A stretch of DNA of 34,121 nucleotides from PVC group bacterium (lineage in GTDB: Bacteria > Verrucomicrobiota > Kiritimatiellia > UBA8416): positions 1 to 34,121 of the forward strand of contig PXBF01000021.1 in the NCBI GenBank assembly GCA_003567005.1, in the 5' to 3' direction. How positions within the stretch are numbered: the first letter of the stretch is position 1; each line of letters opens with the position of its first letter. Made by a program: the position numbers and the translations under genes. The notes under the pieces were generated by a model. The model was not told the origin of the DNA, did not search any database, and was given only the letters and a program-made list of their open reading frames with translations. This document shows, piece by piece, positions 23,957-33,900 of the stretch.

Positions 23957-24418
23957 ATGGACATTACATATCATTATGACGATGGCGTTACCGCTGCTGA
24001 ATTGTTTGTACTTTTGGAGCAGCTTTCTAAAGCAGAAGATGGTGGTGAAAGATTTGCTGCTCGTGATATTTTTCATGTGAGCTTGCGTAATCCGGAAAAA
24101 GAGGCGCAGAGTCTGGCCCATAGCATTTCCGTTACGGCGCGTGGCGCGGACCATAGATTGATAGGCTATGCGCGGGTTTTGACAGATCAAACGTATATCT
24201 ATTACATTCTGGATGTTATGGTGGATCCAGAGCACAGGGGGCAGGGTATCGGGACGCGCTTGGTCGAACGCGCAGTGGAAGAAGCGCAGAAAAATGGGTT
24301 TATTAAAATCTTTTTGACAGCCATTCCCGGATCGGAGCCTTTTTATAAAAGAATAGGGTTTCGACCATCGATGTCGCCCGTGCTTGTTTTGCGAGGGGAA
24401 GAGTATTCGACGTCATGA
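23957..24418 (+). CDS. GNAT-family N-acetyltransferase
   Basis: A 153-residue acetyl-CoA-dependent acyltransferase of the GCN5-related fold. Motif A is clear: YYILDVMVDPEHRGQGIGTRLVERAVEEA, with the RGQGIGT pyrophosphate-binding loop; motif B follows as FYKRIGFRPS. It most likely acetylates an amine. ATG at 23957 is chosen because AAGGA lies 7 nt upstream; the in-frame GTG at 23939 would overlap the preceding gene. Its stop overlaps the aminotransferase start as ATGA, so the two are tightly coupled. A natural reading is that the amino group formed by the aminotransferase is the acetyl acceptor, but this is inference from gene order. Confidence 0.85.
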   Translation: MDITYHYDDGVTAAELFVLLEQLSKAEDGGERFAARDIFHVSLRNPEKEAQSLAHSISVTARGADHRLIGYARVLTDQTYIYYILDVMVDPEHRGQGIGTRLVERAVEEAQKNGFIKIFLTAIPGSEPFYKRIGFRPSMSPVLVLRGEEYSTS

Positions 24419-25470
24419 AGCTGTTTGTATTTCCTGGTAATATTGAGAAAGATATTCTTGCGATAGGCGCCCAGCAGGTACCTTATGTTCGAACGGAATG
24501 CTTTTCCGAGATGTGGTTTGAAAGCGAAACGCGTCTGCTACGTATGGCTGATAATGAGGGAGGGCGCGTGTTGGTATTCACTGCGTCAGGTACAGGTGCG
24601 ATGGAGTCTTGCATTGGGTCATTAAAACCGCATGTGATGGACAAAAAAGCGCTGGTAATCAATGGTGGGACCTTCGGCCAACGATGGTGCGATCTGTGCG
24701 CGTATTATGACGTTTCGCATGATGCGTTTACAGTACCCTTTGGGTGTGATCCTGATTACGATGCGCTTCGTGCGGCGATTCTTTCCGGAACATACTCTGT
24801 CTTATTCATGCAACATCATGAAACCTCTTGCGGGATTCTTTATGATTTAGCCCAAATTTCTTCTTGGTGCCAAGAGGCGAATGTTTGTCTTGTGGTGGAT
24901 GCAATCGGTTCTTTTTTGATCGACGCGTTTTCCATGAAGCGCACACCAGTCGATTTTGCCGTTATCAGTTCGCATAAAGGTTTGAATCTTCCTCCCGGAT
25001 TGAGCTTTGTGTTGCAATCTGAGAAATGGGTAGCAAGGAACGATTGGGGTCGGGGACCCTATTATTTTGACTGGAAGGTATATGCAGAGAACCTTGCACG
25101 TGGGCAGTCTCCCTATAGTCCTGACACACATTTGTTTTGGCAACTCCATGAACGATTGAAGCGGTTGGAAACAATAGGGGTACCACATGCAAGGAAGCTT
25201 ATTGAAGAGAAGACCATTGCCTTTCGGCAAGCGTGTCGAAAAGAAGGTTGGCCCCTGAAGCCCGGATGCTTGTCCAATTGCCTCACAGGGGTGACGCTAC
25301 CTTGCCGGGCGCGACCGATTGTGGACGCACTTGCCGCAAAGGGGTATTTTGTGATGCCTTCGGCGGAGCCGGATCTTATCCGGGTTGCGCACCTCGGAAC
25401 ATCGACCATCTCGGATCACATGGATTTAGTTAAGGAGATTCGCCAATGCATACAGAAAAGCAGACTATAG
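24415..25470 (+). CDS. Class V (PhnW/alanine-glyoxylate type) PLP aminotransferase
   Basis: A 351-residue pyridoxal-phosphate enzyme of aminotransferase class V. FTASGTGAMESCIGSL is the phosphate-loop region, QHHETSCGILYDL and VVDAIGSF (D162) bind the cofactor ring, and SSHKGLNLPPG carries the Schiff-base lysine K188, as in phosphonate and serine/alanine-glyoxylate aminotransferases. Genuine 2-aminoethylphosphonate genes (PEP mutase, phosphonopyruvate decarboxylase) are not seen in the window, so PhnW activity is doubtful. It starts as ATGA overlap with the GNAT gene and its end overlaps the cytidylyltransferase by 25 nt. This placement suggests it builds an amino alcohol or similar group that is then CDP-activated. 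The keto or aldehyde substrate is unknown. Confidence 0.85.
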   Translation: MKLFVFPGNIEKDILAIGAQQVPYVRTECFSEMWFESETRLLRMADNEGGRVLVFTASGTGAMESCIGSLKPHVMDKKALVINGGTFGQRWCDLCAYYDVSHDAFTVPFGCDPDYDALRAAILSGTYSVLFMQHHETSCGILYDLAQISSWCQEANVCLVVDAIGSFLIDAFSMKRTPVDFAVISSHKGLNLPPGLSFVLQSEKWVARNDWGRGPYYFDWKVYAENLARGQSPYSPDTHLFWQLHERLKRLETIGVPHARKLIEEKTIAFRQACRKEGWPLKPGCLSNCLTGVTLPCRARPIVDALAAKGYFVMPSAEPDLIRVAHLGTSTISDHMDLVKEIRQCIQKSRL

Positions 25471-25952
25471 TATATACATCCGGCAGTTGGGATTTGTTCC
25501 ATGTAGGGCACCTCAATATTTTGGAACGATCAAAAAAGCTGGGTGACATACTCATTGTGGGAGTAAGTACCGATGCTCTGATTTGTGATTACAAGGGGAT
25601 GCCACCTGTCATTCCCTATGAGGATCGATGTCGCATCGTGGCTTCTATACGCTATGTTGATCGTGTTGTGAAGCAAACCATGCTTACAGAAATTGCGCAG
25701 TTGCAATCCATGGATGTGGATATCGTTACGATTGGTAGTGACTGGAAGGAACGCAAGCTTGATGGATTAGAGTGGTTTAAACAACAGCCTGGTAAGCGTG
25801 TGGAATACTTTGACTATACGCCCGGGGTGAGTACCACGAGCATAAAGAAGCGTATCATCGATAACACGTACAATATTATCGAGGCCGAATTAAGCCGAGA
25901 GTTGAAACAAATGAAGGCTTGGCGTCCTCCGCCCGATACTTCTGTTACGTGA
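25446..25952 (+). CDS. TagD-like cytidylyltransferase
   Basis: A 168-residue nucleotidyltransferase of the cytidylyltransferase family. The nucleotide-binding HxGH is H19-VG-H22 in DLFHVGHLNILERSKKLGD, YEDRCRIVASIRYVD matches the TagD-type R..ii..iryvD element, IGSDWKERKLDG follows, and GVSTTSIKKRI (residues 127-137) is the signature second nucleotide-binding motif. Characterised relatives make CDP-glycerol or CDP-ethanolamine-type products from a phospho-alcohol and CTP. GGAG is 8 nt before the ATG, which lies inside the aminotransferase gene. A CDP-transferase gene follows after 31 nt, so its product is probably used there. The exact alcohol is not deducible. Confidence 0.9.
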   Translation: MHTEKQTIVYTSGSWDLFHVGHLNILERSKKLGDILIVGVSTDALICDYKGMPPVIPYEDRCRIVASIRYVDRVVKQTMLTEIAQLQSMDVDIVTIGSDWKERKLDGLEWFKQQPGKRVEYFDYTPGVSTTSIKKRIIDNTYNIIEAELSRELKQMKAWRPPPDTSVT

Positions 25953-25983
25953 GCGAAGGCCTTCAAATCCGGAGTAACGGGCT

Positions 25984-27129
25984 ATGGTCAAAAGCGGATG
26001 CAAGGAGTTGGCACGTTCTGTTGTTCACCTGTTGTATGTGTGTTTGCCCAAATGGAATCATGCCATATTGTGGGGATGGCCCGTTGGTGAAGACAGCACA
26101 CGTGCACTCGCGACGCAATTGCCCGAAACAGCGGTGCGCCATGTGATTATCCTTGTAGATGATTGTCACGTGGGAAAAATGGTTTTTGGAGAAGCACACG
26201 GGAAGATCAAGATTATCGACAAAGGCAGTCTTCGCGCTTGGCTCTGGTTTCTGACGGCGCGTTATGTGTTTTTTACGCATCGCTGTTTCATGCGCAGGTT
26301 TCCCCGCCGGGTTGTATCGGTGAATGTGTGGCATGGTATGATTTTCAAAAAGTTGGGAGGCTATCGGGATCCGAAAGAGCGTATACGGTCTCGTCATGCG
26401 CTCGTTACATCCGAATTCTGGCAGCCGATGATTCAACAGGCTCTTGGTCCTATTGGAAATATCCTTTCCACTGGGTTGCCTCGCAATGACCGACTGTTCA
26501 TGGATCGCGCAGTTGCAAGGGCAAAACTGGGTGTCACTGACGATGCCAAAAGCATGAAAGTTATTGCGTGGTTACCTACTTACCGCAAGAGTGTTCGTGG
26601 GGAAATACACGAAGATGGGGAAGAAAGCGGATCTGCGTTTGGGTTGAAGAATATCGATCCGGCAGAAGTCAACGCTTTCTGCAAGTCACAGAATATTATG
26701 ATTTGGGTCAAGCCCCACCCTATGAGTGCTTTTGAGAAATCTGAGGAGTGGAGTCACTTGGTTATCGTAGATGACGATTGGCTTCGACGCAGAGGCCTTT
26801 CGCTTTATGAAACACTGGCAGCCAGCGATGCGCTGGTCAGTGATATTTCCAGTGTGGCTATTGATTTCCTATTGCTTGATTTGCCGATTATACATTGCTT
26901 TCCCGATATTGAAGCTTACCGTGATACGCGCGGCTTTACCGTAGAGCCGATTGAAGATTATTTTATGGGGCCAACGGCTACCGATTGGGAATCGTTGAAG
27001 GCTGCATTATTACGAATCTGCCATGATGAGGATCCATGGTGTGTGCGACGGCGGGAATTAGGGGCGCTTTTTCATTCAAATAGGGATAACAAATCAACAG
27101 AGCGATTGCTCAAAGCAATCGGCTTGTAA
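25984..27129 (+). CDS. CDP-glycerol glycerophosphotransferase-like (TagB/TagF family)
   Basis: A 381-residue GT-B-like transferase that would move a phospho-polyol from a CDP carrier to a membrane-associated glycan. Family marks in order: VNVWHGMIFKKLGG, GNILSTGLPRNDRL, IAWLPTYRKS, IMIWVKPHP, and LSLYETLAASDALVSDISSVAIDFLLLDLPIIH. The two histidines, in WHG and KPHP, correspond to the catalytic pair in TagF. The N-terminus has an amphipathic basic helix (KELARSVVHLLYVCLPKW) fit for surface membrane binding. GGAG lies 9 nt before the ATG. Homologues occur in teichoic-acid synthesis and in Gram-negative capsules and O-antigens with glycerol-phosphate. Here the substrate may be the product of the preceding genes. 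Confidence 0.9.
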   Translation: MVKSGCKELARSVVHLLYVCLPKWNHAILWGWPVGEDSTRALATQLPETAVRHVIILVDDCHVGKMVFGEAHGKIKIIDKGSLRAWLWFLTARYVFFTHRCFMRRFPRRVVSVNVWHGMIFKKLGGYRDPKERIRSRHALVTSEFWQPMIQQALGPIGNILSTGLPRNDRLFMDRAVARAKLGVTDDAKSMKVIAWLPTYRKSVRGEIHEDGEESGSAFGLKNIDPAEVNAFCKSQNIMIWVKPHPMSAFEKSEEWSHLVIVDDDWLRRRGLSLYETLAASDALVSDISSVAIDFLLLDLPIIHCFPDIEAYRDTRGFTVEPIEDYFMGPTATDWESLKAALLRICHDEDPWCVRRRELGALFHSNRDNKSTERLLKAIGL

Positions 27130-27173
27130 TAGTTACGTGTGTATTATCACGCGATATATGCAGAGGATATGCT

Positions 27174-27953
27174 GTGCAGGAAAAAGATTTCAAGCACTAC
27201 AAGGTATTGGCGGCAAGGATCAGTGCTGTGCGACCCGCCGTTGTCACGGCTCGTGTGCTGGAAATGGTAAAAACACAAACGCGTGGTTTTATTCATGTCT
27301 GCACGGTGCATACGATGCTCGAGTGTGTGGATGATCCTGTTCTTGCGGCAATCGTAAACCAGAGCACCATGGCCGTGCCCGATGGAATGCCACTGGTTTG
27401 GTTGGGGCGCAAAGCATTTCCAGAGGAGGAGGTACAGCGGTGCTATGGACCGGATTTGATGTTGGCCATTTGCGAGGCTGGTGTGTCAACGGGATTAAAG
27501 CACTGCTTTTATGGCGGGACTCCCGAAGTACTAGAGAAATTACAAAATAACTTGGAAGAGCGGTTTCCGGGAATCAAGATTGTCGAATCCATAGCGCCAC
27601 CATTTCGGGAATTGACATCTGAAGAGAGAAAGAACGCAGCGGAGAGGATCAATGCGGCAAAAGCAGATATTGTATGGGTAGGTTTGGGCACTCCGAAACA
27701 GGATGTATGGATGGGACAGATGCGTGAGAAGTTGGATGCTCCGGTTCTGATTGCTGTTGGGGCAGCATTTAACTTTCACGCTGGACTTTTAGCGCAAGCC
27801 CCCCGTTTGATGCAGCGCGCAGGCTTGGAATGGCTTTTTCGATTGTGCAAGGAGCCGCGTCGCTTGTGGAAACGCTATGTGATCGGAAATCCGCGTTTTC
27901 TTTGGTTGTTATTGAAGCAGCGTTGTAAAGCGCTTTCATGGGGTAGAATCTAA
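27174..27953 (+). CDS. WecG/TagA/CpsF-family glycosyltransferase (GT26)
   Basis: A 259-residue GT26 enzyme. Relatives add the second sugar (ManNAc in TagA, ManNAcA in WecG) to the polyprenyl-linked GlcNAc produced by TagO/WecA. Signatures: VPDGMPLVWLGR near the start, CFYGGTPEVLEKL, then IVWVGLGTPKQDVWM, IAVGAAFNFHAGLLAQAPRLMQRAGLEWLFRLCKEPRRLWKRY. The aspartate in PDGMP is the proposed base position in TagA. GTG at 27174 is used with GAGGAT 6 nt upstream. It is the last gene of the main cluster; the matching TagO/WecA-type enzyme is at 1183, on the other side of the housekeeping genes. Confidence 0.92.
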   Translation: MQEKDFKHYKVLAARISAVRPAVVTARVLEMVKTQTRGFIHVCTVHTMLECVDDPVLAAIVNQSTMAVPDGMPLVWLGRKAFPEEEVQRCYGPDLMLAICEAGVSTGLKHCFYGGTPEVLEKLQNNLEERFPGIKIVESIAPPFRELTSEERKNAAERINAAKADIVWVGLGTPKQDVWMGQMREKLDAPVLIAVGAAFNFHAGLLAQAPRLMQRAGLEWLFRLCKEPRRLWKRYVIGNPRFLWLLLKQRCKALSWGRI

Positions 27954-27987
27954 TGGAATGGCAGAGCATTTCTGTTAGTATGTCGAG

Positions 27988-30900
27988 ATGACGAAAATAC
28001 ATCAAACGTTCCTTCCTTTTCAATATGCAGTTGTTTGGTTTACGACACTGTTTCTCCTTTTGTCCATTTCAGGTGCGAATACGGTTCGGATTAATGAAGT
28101 GATGGCTTCCAATGGTGAGACCCTTGCAGATGAGGATGGGGATTTCGAGGATTGGATCGAACTATATAACTATGGTTTGGATCCTGTTGATCTATCGGGT
28201 TGGGCTTTGTCTGACTGTTATGATGAGCCCTTTCAATGGTTATTTCCAGAAGGGACGATACTTGGTGCAGGAGAGTATATCCTGGTTTGGGCCTCGGGAA
28301 AGGATCGATTCGATTGGCCGTATCTACATGCAAACTTTTCCATTGCCTCTTCGGGCGAGGAGGTTCTTTTATCTGCAAATGATGGAACAATCGTTGATGA
28401 ACTGGTGCCTACTCACATACCTCGTGATATCTCTATTGGACGTGTTGCCGGAAAGGGAGAAGCGTGGTTTTTCTTTGATGATCCGACTCCGGGGCATATT
28501 AATAATACAACACCATATGCAGGCGTTCTTGAGCCGCCAGCGTTTTCACAGCCAGCCGGTTTTTATACAAATGCATTTGAGCTGACCCTGTTTCACGAGG
28601 AACCGGGGATCGTTGTTGTTTACAGCAAGGATGGCTCAGACCCACATCTTGATAGACTGAATGGTGAACAATACGGTTATTTCAACCAATATCCCTATTA
28701 TGAGGGGGAAGAGGTTGGCGGTGAACTTTTTCGGATGCATCAGTCTCAAGTGTATGAACAGCCATTGTTCATCGATGATAGGTCTCATGTTGACTATGCG
28801 CTTGCTCGAATTAATACGCAAGCAACCCAAAGCGCACGTCTTCCGCAAGAAAATATATTCAAAGGTGTCGTGGTAAGAGCACGTGCTTTTAAGGATGGAT
28901 ATATTCCAAGCGCAGTACGCACGGAAACCTACTTTGTGACACCCAGTGGAGCTGAACGCTACGCGTTACCTGTGGTTTCTCTCTCTACGGATGAGTCGCA
29001 CCTCTTTGCTGCCGATACAGGTGTCTATGTGCCGGGGAATGTCTATCTGACATGGTGGGAAAATGCCACAAAACCTTGGGAGTGGCAAGTCTGGAGGCGT
29101 ACAGGCAATTATTTCATGAGAGGTGATGAATGGGAAAGACCCATACACTTTGAGTATTTTTGTGAAGATGGCGTCAGGCTTTTTTCCAAGGAAATGGGCG
29201 TGCGGATTCATGGTGGGGCGACACGATTTGTGCCGCGGAAATCGTTGCGTTTCTATATGCGTAACCGTTATGGAGACCACAGCCTGAACCATGCGCTTTT
29301 CGCGGGGCACTCGTCTTATGATGGAGAGGGGCGTGACATTGATGCGTATCGACGTTTTATTCTTCGCAATTCAGGGAATGATACCGGCGGTACGCTTTTT
29401 AGGGATGCATACCATCAGTCCTTGCTCGATTATTTCCCCATTGAACGACAGGCATATCAACCGGTAGTTCATTTTATCAACGGGGAATTTTGGGGGGTAA
29501 ATTCGCTGCGCGAGCGTATCGATGCTCATTACATCGCATCTCATTACGGGGTTGCAGATACGAATGTCACAATCTTGACGCGAGATGCAGTTCTTGATTC
29601 CGGCACGGAGCAAGATCGGCAACAGTTTTTAGACATCGTTTCGTATGCGCAATCACATGATATGCGCGACCCATCGCATCTTGATTGGGTTGAAGATCGT
29701 GTAGATGTAGATAATCTACTCTTTTATTTTGCGTTTCAAATTTACATTGCGAACGTGGATTGGCCTCACAATAACATTGACTTCTGGCGATACAATGGGG
29801 CCGAACAAAAGGAACGAGGTGTTCGAGGAAAAGATGGACGCTGGCGATGGATCGTTTACGACTTAGACGCCGGTTCCAATACAAGTCGGATCGATGGAGA
29901 TATGTTTGAACATGCATTCATCATTAATGGACAGCTACAGGTGTCACGCCTGGTAAATGCATTGCTAGAAAACCCGAATGTGCGAAATCGCTTTGTGACA
30001 CAATTTGTTGATCTCATGAATTCGAGCTTACGGCCAGATTATATGCATCAAAAGGTAGATATCAAAAACAGCAGACTACACAGTATTCGAGCTGAGCATG
30101 TCAGGCGCTGGAATGATGGTGCGCATACAGGCACGTTTATGAAAAATTTCGCGACTGCAAGGCGTCCTGCCATGGTTGACTTTATTCGTGATTACTATTC
30201 GCCCGGGGATTTCATGGAAAGTCAATTTTACACGGATCGGTCCAAAGGGTATATTCAGGTAAATCAACTTCGGATAAAAGATGACCTGCCTGGGATTGGC
30301 GATGATCCTTATCCTTGGTTTGGTCACTTTTTCGGATCGGTTCCGGTGCGATTGCAGGCACATGCAAAAGAAGGGTATCGTTTTGTTGGCTGGTATATCG
30401 TTCCAGCGAATGACACGAATATCCCTCATAACAGTTCCGATTTTTATTCGACGGATGCAGCCGTTGACGTTCTTTTATCAGAGGAAGCGTATGTCGAGGC
30501 GGTTTTCGAGTCTCTTCCTTTGGGTCGTCAGCCTGTGGGACTGCATGCATGGGATTTCGAGGATTCGGACGATTTGCTTGTTGCGGCCTATTCGGTTGGT
30601 GGTGGCGAGCTTGTGTTCACGCCTGGTACGAATGCGCATTCGGAGGCGATTGCGAATACGGGTGGTGATTTTGAGACGCAGCACTTGCGGGTAAATTATC
30701 CGTTGGGTTCGGCGCTGACGTTTGCGCTGCCGACAGTGGGCTATGGAGATATCGCGCTTGATTTTATCACGCGGCGCTCTGGGCAGGGTGCGGGTTTGAT
30801 GTCGGTGGAATATACGACGAATGGCCTTGCGTGGCTCTCATTTGATTCTTTAACGGTATTCAATGACCCGCCGCAAGCGCACACCTTGGATTTTTCGGAT

Positions 30901-33900
30901 ATAGCAGGGGCTGCTCACAACAAGGATTTTGCCGTGCGTTTTGCATTTGAACAGGGTGCGGGGGGTGAAGCGGGGAACAACCGGTTTGATGATCTGGTGC
31001 TTTCCGGTGTTGCTTTGCCGGGAATGCCACCTCCGCCAAGCGTTTTGCAAGCCATTGAGATGAAGGGGCTGGTTGAAAATGGGATAGCCAGGAGCATTGA
31101 CCTTGAAACGGTGTTCGAAGATCCTTCCGGGGATGGGTTGCATTTTTCTGTGGAGTCGGATCGTCCCGACAAGGTCCTGGCCGTACGCGCGGGGAGCATC
31201 CTGCATGTAATACCTCAGAGTCGGGGGGGTGCTTGGATAACGGTGACAGCCGATGATGGTTTGTATCCGCCTCTTTCCCTGCGGTTTTACGTGCTGGTTT
31301 ATCCTGCTGCGCATGCGCTCTCGGATGGTGTGTATGGTTTTACGCACTGGTCGGCGGATGAGCCTGATGGTGCGTACCCACCGCATATGCTTTTCTTGCA
31401 GAGCGACGAGGATGACACGGCTCTGGAAACACCTCTCCTGTATGCTTATTCGCTGGGGGAGGATGACTATCATTCCGATGATCAAGATACGATAGGGTTT
31501 GCGTACAATAATACAGGACGCACGCGGATCAATGGCCTGGGTGATGCGGGGATCGGGTTTATCAATACGGGGCAGGGGCGCGATCTGGGTGGCGCGTTAT
31601 TGGCGGTTGATACGCGTGATGTGACGGAGGTATCGGTTGGTTGGCTGGCGGGCACGATACTGCCTAACACGCGTGCGTATGCCCTGCGGTTGCAATATCG
31701 CGTAGGAGCGGGAGGTCCATGGACCAATGTGTTGGATGATGCCGAAAAGCCGGTGGAGTATATCCGCTCCGAGAATGCGGGTGATACGGTTTGGATGGAT
31801 CCTGTTAGCTTGCCGGACTCGGCTTTAGGTAAACCGTACGTACAGTTGCTCTGGCGTTATTATCGACTGAGCGCAGAGGATGATTCCGGTCCAAGGGCGA
31901 AGCTGCGTCTGGATGAAGTACTTGTTACGGGAACAGGAGCTGATGATGCATCGGCGCTGGCATTTGCACAAAGCCCACGCTCGGATTGGCAGAGTGGGAA
32001 GCCATTCTGGCCCATCAGCGTACGTGCTGTGGATGAGATGGGCCTGATCGATGCATCCTTTAGTGGAACGGTTGGCTTGGAACTTCTGGGGGAAGGTGTG
32101 CTCAGCGGGGATCTACAGGCAGATGCTGTTGATGGGGTTGCCGTTTTCACCAATGTAACGGTTTCCGGTACGGGTTCATTTGTGTTGCGTGCGACGAGTG
32201 CTACGCTAGAGCCAGCGGACTCTGAGACCTTTTCCCTGGTACAGGTGGATGGTGTTTTCGTTCCGCAGTTCATACAAGGTGGACACGATGATGCCGGCGA
32301 GAATTGGGATCGGTTGCCATTTGCCTATCGTGCCCGTATTGAAGGGCTTCAGCCGCATGCTGTTTATCGTTATGGCAATCGGCTGATCCAGGAGGGGGAG
32401 CCATGGGACCAGAATGGTGCCGGCAATATGCTTTTTGTGACCGATGCCACAACGAACTGGATTCGCAACACGGATTCACCTCGGTTCAGGGATCATGATA
32501 TGGGGTCGCGTCATTATACCTTCAACACAGATGAGACAGGCGCCTATGAGGGTTGGTTCGTGAGTGAGCCGACGGGCAATGCTCGTTTTTCCGAGGGTGC
32601 GACGGTCTACCCGCATTTGGTGTTGAATGATGGCGATGGTGGAACAGAGGCTTTGCATTACCTCACGCTGGCAGAACCGGTTCACGTGCTTCGGCTGGGG
32701 ACAGATCCGGATCAGGCCAGTGGTGTGATGGGAAACGCTACGGAAGCCCCACGTAATTTTGTCTTTCTCTATGATTCGGTCGCGGGGAGTGGTCGTCCAT
32801 TGTCCGGGACTCCTATAGAGGTGACCGGTGCGGAAGTGGATGAACGCTATGCAACGTTTTATCGGCAAGCCGTTGCGACTGCACCGGGCCATTGGGGGAC
32901 GTTGATTCCGAATGATTTGCCAGACGGCGTGCAGCGTATTGAAATCCGCTCTCTTAGCGATGGAGAGATCTTATCTGTGGAAACGTTTGATGACGGCATT
33001 GCAAGGACAAGGCATGCATCTGCCGGAGCGGATGCCTTTTGGATTGGGGATTCGTTTGATGCCGCTCGCTTTCTTCCAGGGGGCGATGGGGATTGGAACA
33101 CCAGGGTGAATTGGAGTAGCGACGAGTATCCCGATGGAGTTGGCAGTGAAGCCATTATTGGTGCACCGGTAAATGGAGATCGCAGTGTAACATTGTCGGG
33201 TCCTGTTACGATCGGTTCGCTTACGATTGATCAGGCGGATTCACCAGACCGCAATCGTATTGCTGCAGAACATACCGATGCTACTTTGACATTTGCTTCC
33301 TCCAGTGGCCCTGCTCTGCTCGAGATCCAGGGAGACGGTAGTGGCTTTGCAGAGTTCGATCTTGATGCGGGGGGTTACCTGCAGAGCGACTTGTATATTT
33401 CGGTAACCAACTTGAATCTGGCGCATGGCAAGGAAGATGATGCTCTTGAGGCTGATTATGGTGCCTTGCGTTTACGGCGGGAATGGAGTGGCCCTGGTGG
33501 CATTACGTTGACGGGACATGGTGTGATGTCGCTGACAGGTGAGGGCAAGGATTACACGGGGCCGACGGTTTTGCAGGCGGGCGTGTTACGGGTGACGGAG
33601 CCTAGCGCTCCCGGATATACCTCAGCCCTAACCGTACATCCGGGCGGTCAGTTACGTTTGGTCTCTGGCGGGGATGAACGACGTGAGTATCAATTTGGTG
33701 GCCCTTTGCTGCTTTCGGGGATGGGGCGTGCTGCTGTTGTGCCGGAGGGTGAACAGCTCGGCGTATTAGGTGCGTTGCGGTATGACCCGGGATCCAATGA
33801 TAATGTGGCGGAAGTATTGAATGATATTATATTGCTCGATGATACCTCTGTACATGTGGATGGTACAGGCAATGAGATGATTTTAAACGGGCCGCTTTCG

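Noticed and set aside
24415..25952. Aminotransferase/cytidylyltransferase pair as a standard 2-aminoethylphosphonate pathway
   Set aside because: PEP mutase and phosphonopyruvate decarboxylase, which make the substrate, are not seen in the window; the class V family includes many other activities.
30281..31495. Several plus- and minus-strand frames of 80-211 codons
   Set aside because: All lie within the single long frame of the CotH-domain protein and are arginine-rich or low-complexity shadows.
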